Source of the DNA: JAJEBT01 sp965221485
GTDB taxonomy: Bacteria; Pseudomonadota; Alphaproteobacteria; MPNO01; UBA830
DNA: 64,000 nt
Direction of reading: 5' to 3'
Assembly (NCBI GenBank): GCA_965221485.1
Contig: OZ244893.1
Span: 1,984,001 to 2,048,000, forward strand
In this document: positions 8,917 to 17,625 of the stretch, one piece after another
Numbering within the stretch: position 1 is the first letter of the stretch
Layout of the letters: every line of letters starts with the position of its first letter
The notes under the pieces: generated by a model
Database searches by the model: none
What the model was told of the DNA's origin: nothing
What the model saw: only the letters and a program-made list of their open reading frames with translations
Translations under genes and position numbers: made by a program

Positions 8917-10071
8917 TCAATCCTCAGTGTTCGCGGACGGCGGCTCGGGCAACGCACCGACCCCGGCCTTCCGCCTGGAACGTTCGCTTGCTGTCTTGAG
9001 CTGGCCACAGGCTGCGAGAATGTCGCGTCCCCGCGGTCTCCGGACCGGAGATGAATACCCGGCCCTGTTCACAATGTCCGCAAATGCTGCGATTGCCTCA
9101 TCGGTAGAACATTCGAATGGCGCACCAGGCCACGGATTGAAGGGTATCAGGTTTACCTTCGCCGGTATTCCTCGAATCAGCCGCACCAGTTCCCTGGCAT
9201 CTGCCGGAGAGTCATTCACATTCCTGAGCATGACATATTCGAACGTGATGCGGCGAGAGTTGCGAGCTTTCGGATAGGCGCGGCAAGCATCCAGCAGTTC
9301 TGCAATCGGGTATTTTCGATTGATCGGAACGATCTCGTTTCTGAGATCGTCATCGACGGCATGGAGGGAAATCGCCAGCTGCACACCAAGCTCCGACCCC
9401 ACCCGCGGGATCATCGGTACCACACCGGCCGTCGAAAGCGTGATGCGGCGGCGCGAAACATTGATGCCTTCCTCATCCATGATGATATGCAATGCCTTTG
9501 AAACATTATCAAAATTGTAAAGCGGCTCACCCATGCCCATCATCACAATGTTTGTCAGGCGACGAGGTTCCCGCGAAGACGGCCACTCGCCGTAGGAGTC
9601 TCTCGCGAGCATGAACTGTGAAACGATTTCGCCGGATGTCAGGTTCCGAACCAGGCGCTGTGTGCCGGTATGACAGAACTGGCAGGTCAGTGTGCAACCA
9701 ATCTGGGAGGACATGCAGACCGCGCCACGGTCGGTCTCCGGAATATGAACCGCTTCTGCAAGCTTTCCGTCCTCGTAACCCATCAACCACTTGCGGGTGC
9801 CGTCCCGTGATGTCTGCTCATTGACGATGGTGGGCCGGGAAATTGCAAAATGTTCGGCCAGTTCGCTCCGCACAGACCGCGCCAGCGTACTCATGGCTTC
9901 AAAATCCCGAACCCCATGATGATAAACCCAGTGCCAGACCTGCTTCGCGCGAAAGGGCTTGAGTCCAAGGCATTCAAAAGCCTCTTCCAGTTCGAACCGG
10001 GAGAGTCCGACAAGGTCAGTACGCTTTCCGGCATGCGGTGAAGCTGTCGCTATCGATACTGTTGCCGGCAT
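8917..10071 (-). CDS. rlmN: Dual-specificity 23S rRNA/tRNA adenine-C2 methyltransferase RlmN
   Basis: RlmN is a radical-SAM enzyme that methylates C2 of A2503 in 23S rRNA and A37 in several tRNAs. The 384-residue product has the [4Fe-4S]-binding CxxxCxxC motif at Cys126, Cys130 and Cys133 (GCTLTCQFCHTG), the methyl-carrying cysteine pair represented by Cys119 (AVCMSSQIG) and a C-terminal cysteine in RGRDILAACGQL, plus the GMGEPLYNFDNV SAM-binding segment. The C-terminal RxxRGxDIxAACGQL motif is diagnostic for RlmN/Cfr, and a housekeeping RlmN is far more likely than Cfr. It lies 9 bp after the stop of the MFS gene on the same strand and may be read through from it. Confidence 0.96.
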   Translation of the reverse strand: MPATVSIATASPHAGKRTDLVGLSRFELEEAFECLGLKPFRAKQVWHWVYHHGVRDFEAMSTLARSVRSELAEHFAISRPTIVNEQTSRDGTRKWLMGYEDGKLAEAVHIPETDRGAVCMSSQIGCTLTCQFCHTGTQRLVRNLTSGEIVSQFMLARDSYGEWPSSREPRRLTNIVMMGMGEPLYNFDNVSKALHIIMDEEGINVSRRRITLSTAGVVPMIPRVGSELGVQLAISLHAVDDDLRNEIVPINRKYPIAELLDACRAYPKARNSRRITFEYVMLRNVNDSPADARELVRLIRGIPAKVNLIPFNPWPGAPFECSTDEAIAAFADIVNRAGYSSPVRRPRGRDILAACGQLKTASERSRRKAGVGALPEPPSANTED

Positions 10072-10080
10072 CCCGATTTC

Positions 10081-11289
10081 CTAGACCGCCGATACAGCAG
10101 GCCGTTGCGACAGGCGCATCCACAAGACCGCGGCGCCGACCAGCAGCGCCTGCGGGATGATGGCGATCATGACGGCATCCCAACCGATCTGGACCTGAAG
10201 ATAGCCGGCGAAAAAGGACGACGTCGCCGCCAGAACATAGGCAATACTGTCATTGAATCCCTGAACCTTTCCCTTCTCGGCATCCGTGTGACATGTCACC
10301 AGAAGATCTGTGGATCCCACGACCAACAGATTCCACCCGACGGCAATCATCACGTTTGTAAGAAAAAAGTGGGTTACGGCCACTCCTGACAACCCGGCCG
10401 CGATACCACCAAGAAACAGGACGAAACCCGCCACGATCACCCTCACGTTTCCGTATCTTGCCACCAGCCAGCCGGAGAAGAAGGATGGTGCAAACATGGC
10501 AAACATGTGCCACTGGATGACGAACGTCACATCACCGAACTCGTGACCGCAATAGGCCATGGAGAGAGGCGTTGCCGCCATCATCAGGATCATGCCGGCC
10601 CAGGCCACAGCATTACCTGTAGCAGCGACGATAAAGGCGGGTTGCCGTGCGATCTCCATCAGGGGCCGCGGCGGCGTCCGTTTCGTTCCGGTACCGGCGG
10701 ACGATGGCTGTTCCAGCTCCGGCATTCGGATGAACTGGATCGTGATGGCCAACAGGATCGGAACAACACTCAGAACAGCGTAGGTTCCGGCAAACTCGAT
10801 CGGTGCCAAAAGATCCTTTGTTCCATTGGCAATCGCTCCTCCGACAAATGCCGCGACCACCCCGCCTCCGATCACAAGCGCGATAGCCCTTGAACGAAAG
10901 CTCTCGCTGGAGGCTTCCGCTGCCGCAAAACGGAGGTATTGCGTAAATGCGTTGAACGCACCAATGCTGGAGGTACCAGCGATGAAAACCCAAAGGTCGG
11001 AGAGAAAAACTCCGAGCGTGCAGAGTGCGCATCCGACCAAACCGAAGACGGAACCGATAGAAAACCCGCCGCGTCGTCCGAAACGCTTCATCAGGAGAGA
11101 CGCAGGCATCGCAGCAAGGGCGGTAAAGGCCCACATGAAGGCATGAGGAAGGGTCGCGAGTGCCTTGTTCTCGGCAATCACGGCACCGGCAAGCGCAGAA
11201 ATGGCAATGACGATCGTTACCGACGTCTGTGCGTATCCCTGACTCAGCGCCAGCAACGACACATTGCGCTTCATGTATGGGACGGACAT
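10081..11289 (-). CDS. MFS transporter
   Basis: About 402 residues from the ATG at 11289 with roughly twelve hydrophobic helices and the loop 2-3 signature in degenerate form (MPASLLMKRFGRRGGFSIG). This identifies a major facilitator; the family is similar to uncharacterised alphaproteobacterial carriers and the substrate is not evident. Several starts are possible in the same frame: ATG codons at 11349, 11343, 11289 and 11274. None has a strong ribosome site; 11289 keeps a short cytoplasmic tail (MSVPYMKRNVSLLALSQG) before helix 1, as is usual for the superfamily. The gene sits directly upstream of rlmN. A drug efflux role would be speculation. Confidence 0.85.
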   Translation of the reverse strand: MSVPYMKRNVSLLALSQGYAQTSVTIVIAISALAGAVIAENKALATLPHAFMWAFTALAAMPASLLMKRFGRRGGFSIGSVFGLVGCALCTLGVFLSDLWVFIAGTSSIGAFNAFTQYLRFAAAEASSESFRSRAIALVIGGGVVAAFVGGAIANGTKDLLAPIEFAGTYAVLSVVPILLAITIQFIRMPELEQPSSAGTGTKRTPPRPLMEIARQPAFIVAATGNAVAWAGMILMMAATPLSMAYCGHEFGDVTFVIQWHMFAMFAPSFFSGWLVARYGNVRVIVAGFVLFLGGIAAGLSGVAVTHFFLTNVMIAVGWNLLVVGSTDLLVTCHTDAEKGKVQGFNDSIAYVLAATSSFFAGYLQVQIGWDAVMIAIIPQALLVGAAVLWMRLSQRPAVSAV

Positions 11290-11631
11290 ATTACCGGACC
11301 GGAAAGTTCCCGCTGGATCCTGCCTCCGAAAGAAGCCGGACATCCTCATTGTTTACGCGTTTGCGATGGCTTGTGCCAGCCTCAAGGCGCTGGGCGCGTG
11401 ACTGCCCTTGCCTGGCCCTCCTGCGCCCCGCGGCCCACTGGCGCAGCAACAACCGCCGATTCGAAAGCATTCCGGACGACGGCACCGGGGCCGCAATCAT
11501 GGTCGCCGCCCGAATTCCGTCAGGCTGGAGAGAGGACTTTCTCTCTGAAAACTCCGGATTCGGATATCAACCCGGGGGCATTCAGAACAACAGAAACCTG
11601 CAAAGAGTCGACATCATTCGGCAAACGAGCA
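11290..11631. other. Spacer between IalB-like gene and MFS gene
   Basis: About 340 bp between same-strand genes with no intact gene. Plus-strand frames through it are antisense noise running into both neighbours. Confidence 0.35.
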
Positions 11632-12144
11632 TCAACTCATCGCCTTGACACCGCAAGCCTTGTTGATGGCGTTGTGAGCCGCGGTAAATCCCGTGAGCGA
11701 ATAGGTATCGGTTGTCTCCGTTCCGCGTGACGAGTACCCAACTACGACCATCTGATTACCCGCCCGCATCGCCCTGGAGAGCGCTCTATCCTGGTTCGCA
11801 TTATGCGTCCATGCTGTATCGGCGTGGGTAAACAGCTCGAACTTCTGGGACCCGATCGTGACCGTTACAACACTGTCTTTCCGGAAGGTGTAACCGGCCG
11901 TGAACTGCACCTGGTGATATGACTTGTCCGAAAGCCGATGGCCCACCGCGACGTGTATGCGCCCTCGTTTGGTGTATTTCCCCTCATGTTTCTTGGGTTC
12001 GCTGTACATCCAGCAGGTACGCTGCTTCCCCTTGCCGTCGGTGTGAGCCTGCCAGTCACCAAACACGCCAAGTGATCTGGCCATGACTGCGGAACCGGCA
12101 ACCATGACCAGGCCGTAAACGAAGATAGCGAACAGAATTTTCAC
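11632..12144 (-). CDS. Invasion-associated locus B (IalB)-like secreted protein
   Basis: A 170-residue protein with a Sec signal peptide (KILFAIFVYGLVMVAGSAVMA, cleavage near residue 22) followed by a single domain with GVFGDWQAHTD at its start and RTCWMYSEPKK, the layout of the IalB family (PF06776). The C-terminal region GFTAAHNAINKACGVK, with one cysteine that could pair with the N-terminal CWM cysteine, is typical. IalB was named for a Bartonella factor affecting erythrocyte invasion, but homologues are common in free-living alphaproteobacteria, where they are periplasmic proteins of unknown function. It starts 3 bp after the stop of the TrmH-like methyltransferase gene, so the two are probably one transcript. 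Virulence is not implied. Confidence 0.85.
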   Translation of the reverse strand: MKILFAIFVYGLVMVAGSAVMARSLGVFGDWQAHTDGKGKQRTCWMYSEPKKHEGKYTKRGRIHVAVGHRLSDKSYHQVQFTAGYTFRKDSVVTVTIGSQKFELFTHADTAWTHNANQDRALSRAMRAGNQMVVVGYSSRGTETTDTYSLTGFTAAHNAINKACGVKAMS

Positions 12145-12147
12145 TTT

Positions 12148-12699
12148 TCAACTCTCCCCGACAGTGCGGTTACGTCTGCCAATCACGGGATCGGCAAAGA
12201 CATGCGCTGGCATGGGTTCAACCGCACCACCAGCCATCACCGGGCGCTCACCGAATTTCCGCATCGACAGCATGCGGTCATACATGACGATTCCTCCGGT
12301 GGTCGCAAGATTCAACGAAAAGGTCGTAGGAACCTGGACGAGGTGGTCGCAATGGCTGATCATTGAATCTGAAAGCCCGATTCGTTCCATTCCAAGGACA
12401 TAAGCCGCTCGGCGAGGATGCCGAAAACCGGGCAGCATGACAGACACCTCATCAATCTCGACGCCCACCAGCGAACACCCCTCGGGAAGCCGCATCGCAT
12501 TGATCGACTCGAAATGGTAAGTCGGAACCTGATTCGGCGTGTGGGACGTGTCCGACGCACTGGCTGTGAGGTCACAGTTTGCCCCCACGGTGAACACAAA
12601 ACTGGCGCCAAACGCATGGGCCGTCCGGATCAGATTACCGACATTGATCGGTTTGCTGACTCCTTCTATGCCAATCCCGAAATAACCGCGCATGGCCAT
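12148..12699 (-). CDS. TrmH/SpoU-family RNA 2'-O-methyltransferase
   Basis: A 183-residue SPOUT-class methyltransferase expected to move a methyl group from SAM to a ribose 2'-OH of an RNA. The three SpoU motifs are visible: motif 1 as INVGNLIRTAHAFGAS near residue 18 with the conserved Asn/Arg, motif 2 as YVLGMERIGLSD near 100, and motif 3 as VPTTFSLNLATTGGIVMYD near 127, which form the SAM-binding knot. It has no N-terminal L30-like substrate domain, so it is a minimal form typical of alphaproteobacteria. Which rRNA or tRNA it modifies cannot be told. It lies 63 bp after the Sir2 gene and just before the IalB-like gene. Confidence 0.9.
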   Translation of the reverse strand: MAMRGYFGIGIEGVSKPINVGNLIRTAHAFGASFVFTVGANCDLTASASDTSHTPNQVPTYHFESINAMRLPEGCSLVGVEIDEVSVMLPGFRHPRRAAYVLGMERIGLSDSMISHCDHLVQVPTTFSLNLATTGGIVMYDRMLSMRKFGERPVMAGGAVEPMPAHVFADPVIGRRNRTVGES

Positions 12700-12762
12700 T
12701 GAGTCTAGAGCATAATTCTATCAGGGCAAGGTGACACGGCATCACCGGGATCGGGTCCGGCC

Positions 12763-13512
12763 TCAGTTCACGTTGGCGACTTCTCCCAGGACTGGCCCGA
12801 TCTCCCGATTGATCACAAGATCCGCATAACCGTCAAGATCCGTCGCATCCCGATTGAGGATGACCAGAGCGGCGCCGTTTTGTTTGGCGAGAATGGGAAA
12901 TCCGGCAGCAGGATGCACCGTCAGTGAAGAACCCACCACAAGGAAGAGGTCGCAGGCACTGGATTCATCATGTGCGCGTTGCATCGCCGCCTCGGGCATC
13001 GCCTGACCGAAGGAAATCGTTGCCGCCTTCACAATGCCGCCGCAGCACCGGCATGTGGGAAGAACACCCTGATCCCTGAAAGCCTTCTTGATGGGTCCAA
13101 GTTCGTGGCGAAGTCCGCAAGACAGGCACGTGGCGTATGTACCGTTTCCGTGCAGCTCGATGATTTGAGTTTCCGGAACCCCGGATTCCTGGTGAAGGCC
13201 ATCGATGTTCTGCGTGATGATCGAAACGAGCCGGCCTGTTCGCATCATCTTTGCGAGGGCACGATGTCCTCGGTTCGGCTCTGCCCCTTCAATATCGCGA
13301 TCGATCTCCAGCTTGCGCCGCCATGTTTCCCTGCGGGCTTCTTCGGAGCGCATGAACTCATCGAAATAGATCGGTGTCGTTCGGGACCAGATTCCGCCCG
13401 GGCTGCGAAAATCAGGAATACCCGATTCCGTTGAAATACCGGCCCCGGTGAATGCAATGCTGTGACTTGACCGGTCAATCAGCGTCCTCAGTTCACCAAT
13501 GTCCTCATTCAT
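12763..13512 (-). CDS. cobB: NAD-dependent protein deacylase, Sir2 family
   Basis: Sirtuins remove acetyl or other acyl groups from lysines using NAD. The 249-residue product has GAGISTESGIPDFRSP (residues 23-38), TQNIDGLH (100-107), the catalytic histidine 121 in ELHGN, and a zinc ribbon made by Cys129/Cys132 and Cys154/Cys157. The HESG-like and SSLTVHPAAGFP segments (NAD binding) are intact. Absence of the Tyr/Arg pair of class III desuccinylases was not tested, so deacetylase versus deacylase is open. The ATG overlaps the stop of the isochorismatase-like gene by 4 bp (ATGA), so it is translationally coupled to the extradiol-dioxygenase operon, an unusual place for a sirtuin. Confidence 0.93.
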   Translation of the reverse strand: MNEDIGELRTLIDRSSHSIAFTGAGISTESGIPDFRSPGGIWSRTTPIYFDEFMRSEEARRETWRRKLEIDRDIEGAEPNRGHRALAKMMRTGRLVSIITQNIDGLHQESGVPETQIIELHGNGTYATCLSCGLRHELGPIKKAFRDQGVLPTCRCCGGIVKAATISFGQAMPEAAMQRAHDESSACDLFLVVGSSLTVHPAAGFPILAKQNGAALVILNRDATDLDGYADLVINREIGPVLGEVANVN

Positions 13513-14168
13513 GCTGCCCTGCCAGGAGGTTCTTCGTATGCTGCCCAGATCCGCATCACCTCCGGACTTTCCGGAATATCACCGAAGATGAACTCGACGG
13601 ATTTTATCGTCGCCTCATGCAACGCCGCATTCGCGCTGCCGACGCAGTCGGGTGGCATCACAATATGATAGCCGTGGAAAAAACCCTCTCGAAGCGTCGA
13701 TTCTACACAGACATTGGTTGCGACGCCCGTCATCACAAGCGTTCGAACGCCGTGCCGCCGGAGAAGATCATCCAGCCGTGTGTTGTGGAAACCGGAGTAA
13801 CAGTGCTTTTCGACGACGGGTTCACCAGGTTCAGGCCCGACTCTGAAGAAATCGGCTCCCCACGAGCCGGAGGCGCAGCATACCGCTCCCTTTCCTTTTT
13901 CCAGCATCTTGGCAAGCATCGGTTGCGGTATCAGATCGTGGTCATAGACCGCCTTGATCCAGATGACCGGCGCCTTGACCTTTCGACCCGCTTCCACCAG
14001 CAAACGAATCCGATCGGCCAAAGAGATATTGGGGACCATGTCGGCACCCTGGGTCTGCTGAATATATCCGCCCTCCGCACAGAAATCATTTTGCATGTCC
14101 ACCACCACAATCGCGGTGTGGGAAGGGTGAAGGATTTCCCGCAGATCCGTGAGATGTCTGTCAGGCAT
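13509..14168 (-). CDS. Isochorismatase-like cysteine hydrolase
   Basis: A 219-residue member of the cysteine hydrolase family (PF00857). The catalytic triad can be placed: Asp24 in VVVDMQNDF, Lys121 in VVEKHCYSGF and Cys154 in GVATNVCVE. Family members hydrolyse amides, ureas or vinyl ethers (N-carbamoylsarcosine, ureidoacrylate, nicotinamide, isochorismate, maleamate). Maleamate-type amidase activity would fit the neighbouring ring-cleavage genes but this is inference. A TTG at 14186 also opens the frame; the ATG at 14168 is preferred because GGAAGA lies about 8 nt upstream and it overlaps the LigB-like stop by 8 bp, as expected for translational coupling. Its own stop overlaps the sirtuin start. 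Confidence 0.92.
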   Translation of the reverse strand: MPDRHLTDLREILHPSHTAIVVVDMQNDFCAEGGYIQQTQGADMVPNISLADRIRLLVEAGRKVKAPVIWIKAVYDHDLIPQPMLAKMLEKGKGAVCCASGSWGADFFRVGPEPGEPVVEKHCYSGFHNTRLDDLLRRHGVRTLVMTGVATNVCVESTLREGFFHGYHIVMPPDCVGSANAALHEATIKSVEFIFGDIPESPEVMRIWAAYEEPPGRAA

Positions 14169-15021
14169 ATGCAGGGTCTTCCGCAACCGGCCAGTAGATG
14201 CAACCCATGCCGCATCTCAGTTCGACGGCCGGCTCATAACAGACAGTCCGGGCCGGTGTTCGACCGGCCGCACCCAGTGCGGCAATCCAGGCCAGCAGTT
14301 CCGTCGTACCGCCGTCGCCGGCCTTGAGCATTTTCTCAACGGTGCATTCGCGCAGAACGGCTGCCGGGTCACCCGCTTCCATCAGGTGAAGAAACCACCG
14401 GTCGAACGCTTCGTCGACCTGGAAGTAACGCGGCCCGCCCGGATCATGCGACAGTCCGCCGGTTGCCATCAGCGCAACGCGCATACCGTCCGGCAGATCC
14501 TCGGCTATGGCCCGGGCAATGGCCTGTCCAGCCGCGTAACAGGTTTCAGGTGACGGGATTTCCGGGACCACACAGTTCATGTGGATGGGTATCAGGGGAA
14601 TGTCATGGTCCGGCGTAAGGTAATAAAGCGGCACGGACCAGTTGTCATCGAACAGGAGATCGCTTCTGCTTATGACATCAAATCCCTCCCCGGCCAGTCG
14701 ATCATGAATGGCATTTGCGCTGGCGCTATGACCGGCAACCGAATAATCCGGAACCGCGATCCACTCGCGAAACCATTCGGCAGGCCCTTCCCAGGCGTCG
14801 GACGTGCCCACACAAAAATCATGAGTGTCATGGGTGGGCATATTCAGCACATGGTCGTTTGCAAGTCCCACAATCACATCGGGTCTTGCCTCGCGCAATC
14901 GTTCTCCAAGACTTCGAAATCCCTTTGTCAGGCTTTGCTGCTGAGCTTTGGGCGCCTGGTCCAGCCAACCCGTCAACCCCGGTGCATGGCTGAGAGCAAT
15001 CAGTGAAACCAGTTTCGCCAT
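14161..15021 (-). CDS. Class III extradiol ring-cleavage dioxygenase, LigB-like catalytic subunit
   Basis: A 286-residue protein of the LigB superfamily (PF02900), which opens catecholic rings next to the hydroxyls using Fe(II) and O2. The expected iron ligands are visible: His12 in ALSHAPGL, His57 in GLANDHVLN and a glutamate in DGGTTELLAWIAALG near the C-terminus. MATGGLSHDPGG supplies the conserved active-site histidine near residue 185. The closest named types are protocatechuate 4,5-dioxygenase beta and gallate or 2,3-dihydroxyphenylpropionate dioxygenases; the substrate is not determined. The start codon overlaps the stop of the LigA-like gene (ATGA) and its end overlaps the isochorismatase-like gene, so subunits are made in sequence from one mRNA. 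Confidence 0.92.
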   Translation of the reverse strand: MAKLVSLIALSHAPGLTGWLDQAPKAQQQSLTKGFRSLGERLREARPDVIVGLANDHVLNMPTHDTHDFCVGTSDAWEGPAEWFREWIAVPDYSVAGHSASANAIHDRLAGEGFDVISRSDLLFDDNWSVPLYYLTPDHDIPLIPIHMNCVVPEIPSPETCYAAGQAIARAIAEDLPDGMRVALMATGGLSHDPGGPRYFQVDEAFDRWFLHLMEAGDPAAVLRECTVEKMLKAGDGGTTELLAWIAALGAAGRTPARTVCYEPAVELRCGMGCIYWPVAEDPAYA

Positions 15022-15332
15022 CAGCGTGTTCTCCCCTCTCTTTCCACCACACTCCGGCCGTAAACCTGCGCTGCTGTCGACCGGTTGTGATTATGGCTGC
15101 CGCCATGAAAAAGCCGCGATATCTGCGGCAGATAATACGGATGAACGCCGAGTTCCTTCAGGCGCATGAGATCAAGATGCCGAAATGCCGTCCGTTCGTC
15201 TTCAGACAGTCCGTATTCTTCCATCAGGACTTCGAGATTTTCGACAAATTGGTTGAATCTCGCCGGATCACGGCGGACTTCGAAAACCATGCGGTTCGCC
15301 GGCAGGTCCGGTCTGGTGTCTTCGATTCCCAT
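15021..15332 (-). CDS. LigA-like small subunit of extradiol dioxygenase
   Basis: A 103-residue helical protein with the LigA family (PF07746) pattern: FEVRRDPARFNQFVENLE, then the helix VLMEEYGLSEDERTAF, then RLKELGVHPYYLPQISRL. In LigAB the alpha subunit covers the active site of the catalytic beta subunit. The start is the ATG at 15332: GAGGGA precedes it by about 8 nt, and the longer upstream frame (to 15629) is antisense to the ThDP enzyme gene and not protein-like. A His/Asn-rich tail (GGSHNHNRS) follows the domain. It is the first gene of a run of four overlapping genes and is divergent from the ThDP enzyme gene, 86 bp apart, so a shared regulatory region is likely. Confidence 0.88.
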   Translation of the reverse strand: MGIEDTRPDLPANRMVFEVRRDPARFNQFVENLEVLMEEYGLSEDERTAFRHLDLMRLKELGVHPYYLPQISRLFHGGSHNHNRSTAAQVYGRSVVEREGRTR

Positions 15333-15418
15333 CACTATGTCCCTCGTCGGTTTCGCGCCCTTCAAACAGGTTGTAGTTTTACCCAACCATAACCCGACGG
15401 GGACCAGGGAGAAAGCAA

Positions 15419-17062
15419 GTGACGATAACGAATTCGCAAGCCATGACCGGCGGGGAAGCCATTGTGGCCTCTCTCGTGCAACATGATGTCGACACCGTTT
15501 TCGGTATTCCCGGTGTACAGCTTGATCCGCTATTCGCTGCCTTGCATGACGCCCGAAACAGGATACGTGTGATTCACACGCGGCATGAACAGGGAGCAGG
15601 ATACATGGCACTGGGTTATGCCATGGCAACCGGGCGCCCCGGCGTTGCCGTCGTGGTACCGGGACCAGGATTTCTCAACGCAGCATCTGCCATGGCGACC
15701 GCCGCGGCTCAAAACGCCCCCCTTCTCTGCGTCAGCGGACAGATTCCATCCCGTCTGATCGGCAAGGGTACCGGACAGCTCCACGAGATTCCCGACCAGC
15801 TGGGGATCGCACAAACCCTGTCAAAGTGGGCAGCTCGTATCGATACACCCGAAGAAACACCGGCGGTCATGGACGCAGCCTTTTGGCACCTGTCTACGGG
15901 GCGGCAAGGCCCGGTAGAGGTCGAAATGCCCATGGATATCATGCGACAAACCGGCACGGTCACACTCACCGCCCCCGAAACACCCGTATCGCTTGATCAG
16001 CCCGTTGCCGAGGATGTCGACCATGCAGCGCGCATTCTCAAGGAAGCCAAACGCCCCCTGATCGTGGCGGGCGGTGGAACGGTCAATGCGGGATCCGAAC
16101 TGCTGTCCGTCGCTGATCGATTGCAGGCTCCTGTTGTGCTGTCGCGCAATGCGCTCGGTGTCATCGACTCCCGGCACCATCTGGCTGCAACCCCTCCACT
16201 CGGTCACCGTCTCTGGGCAGATACCGATCTCGTGCTGGCAGTGGGGAGCCGCCTCAGCCCCATGATTCCCGGATGGGGGACGGACGCCGGTCTGCGGATT
16301 ATTAGAATCGATATCGACCCGACAGAAATGGTGCGCAATGTGGATCCCGATATCTCCATGCTGTGCGATGCTGCTGTCGGACTTTCGGCGCTTGAAGACG
16401 CTCTCTCGTCTCGCGGTGTGCGGCGCCAAAACCGGGCTATGGAATTGAAAAGGCTGAAAGCACAACTGCGAAACGACCTTGACCGTCTGGATCCTCAGGT
16501 TGCGATCATAGAGGCCATGCGCCGGGCTCTGCCTGAAGACGGGATCTTTGTCGAAGATCTTACACAGATCGGTTATGTGGCAAGGTTCGTATTTCCGGTT
16601 TACCAACCGCGAAGCTACATCAACCCCGGTTTCCAGGGCACGCTGGGCTATGCGGTACCGACGGCAATGGGCGTCAAGATCGGTCAGCCGGACCGGCCTG
16701 TGCTCGCGATTTCGGGGGATGGTGGTTTCATGTTCAATGTCCAGGAGCTTGCGACGGCGGCACAGCACGGAATAGACATTGTCGTGGTCGTCTTCAATGA
16801 CGGGGCTTACGGCAACGTCAAGCGGCTCCAGCACCAGGAGTTCGAAGGCAAGGAAATTGCCGTGTCCCTTCGCAACCCCGATCTCATGAAACTTGCGGAC
16901 GCCTTCGGCATTCAGGGTCTTCGGGCCCGGGATCCGTCGGAACTCGAGACCATGATCAGCCGGGGCTTCGATACTCCCGGACCCACTCTGATCGAATATG
17001 CGCTGGGTGAAGTACCGGATCCCTGGCCGTTCATCCAGATGGGTCGGGCCCGGGGCGGTTGA
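15419..17062 (+). CDS. Thiamine diphosphate-dependent enzyme, acetolactate synthase/benzoylformate decarboxylase-like
   Basis: A 547-residue protein with the three ThDP-enzyme domains: N-terminal pyrimidine-binding domain with the cofactor-activating glutamate in HEQGAGYMALGYA, central domain (about 195-325), and C-terminal pyrophosphate-binding domain with GDGGFMFNVQELATA continuing to the FNDGAYGN metal ligand about 28 residues on. Members cleave or form carbon-carbon bonds next to a carbonyl (acetolactate synthase, benzoylformate, oxalyl-CoA or 5-guanidino-2-oxopentanoate decarboxylases). The GTG start at 15419 is supported by AGGGAG 7 nt upstream. No small regulatory subunit follows, so a catabolic 2-oxoacid decarboxylase or carboligase is more likely than biosynthetic acetolactate synthase. 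It is divergent from the dioxygenase operon, which suggests a shared aromatic pathway. Confidence 0.88.
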   Translation: MTITNSQAMTGGEAIVASLVQHDVDTVFGIPGVQLDPLFAALHDARNRIRVIHTRHEQGAGYMALGYAMATGRPGVAVVVPGPGFLNAASAMATAAAQNAPLLCVSGQIPSRLIGKGTGQLHEIPDQLGIAQTLSKWAARIDTPEETPAVMDAAFWHLSTGRQGPVEVEMPMDIMRQTGTVTLTAPETPVSLDQPVAEDVDHAARILKEAKRPLIVAGGGTVNAGSELLSVADRLQAPVVLSRNALGVIDSRHHLAATPPLGHRLWADTDLVLAVGSRLSPMIPGWGTDAGLRIIRIDIDPTEMVRNVDPDISMLCDAAVGLSALEDALSSRGVRRQNRAMELKRLKAQLRNDLDRLDPQVAIIEAMRRALPEDGIFVEDLTQIGYVARFVFPVYQPRSYINPGFQGTLGYAVPTAMGVKIGQPDRPVLAISGDGGFMFNVQELATAAQHGIDIVVVVFNDGAYGNVKRLQHQEFEGKEIAVSLRNPDLMKLADAFGIQGLRARDPSELETMISRGFDTPGPTLIEYALGEVPDPWPFIQMGRARGG

Positions 17063-17625
17063 CGAATTTGTATTCCTGCACCGAGTTCCGGAACGACCGC
17101 ATCAGCAGCCTCCGATAATTTGCCAACGGTGTCTGTCGTCTGACGCGCAATTGCCCCTTCATTTCAGGTTTCGGTGTTGAAGTCATGGCACCCTGCCGCA
17201 GCGTGTTGACGATACCACTCGGCTTGCAGGCAGAGCGTTCTCCCGGTTGTCATCCGGATGTTTTATTCCCGACTGATGGCTAACCATGACGCGCCAATAG
17301 ACGGAAACAGTACCAAGGGTCCCGGATACCTCCAACGACCTGAAGTGGCCGAGGCCTGACACTTGTTCCCTTGAATGGTGCGAGATCTGCGCAGCACGTT
17401 TCTGATGACACCCCGGTTATCCGTGAATGCCACCAGCTGCCGAACCCGACTGGCGAAAACTTGCCCACGGTTCGAGGCGCCGTGAGTTTCTGACCATGAT
17501 CCGGAGGGGGTTTCCCGGTGTCAATCGGGGCATTTTCAACTCCGGTCGCGATCTCCAAAGAGACAACGTTGGGGGCAAATCGACCGGTTCACTTCCCTGC
17601 GATCATGGACGCTATGGCTGACCGG
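17063..17625. other. Spacer without recognised gene
   Basis: About 560 bp between convergent genes (ThDP enzyme and Asp/Glu-racemase-like protein). I see no domain-bearing frame, repeat or strong terminator here. Minor frames near 17280-17558 are not protein-like. Confidence 0.4.

Noticed and set aside
15821..16834. 337-codon minus-strand frame inside the ThDP enzyme gene
   Set aside because: Antisense shadow; the plus-strand protein has full ThDP-binding motifs.
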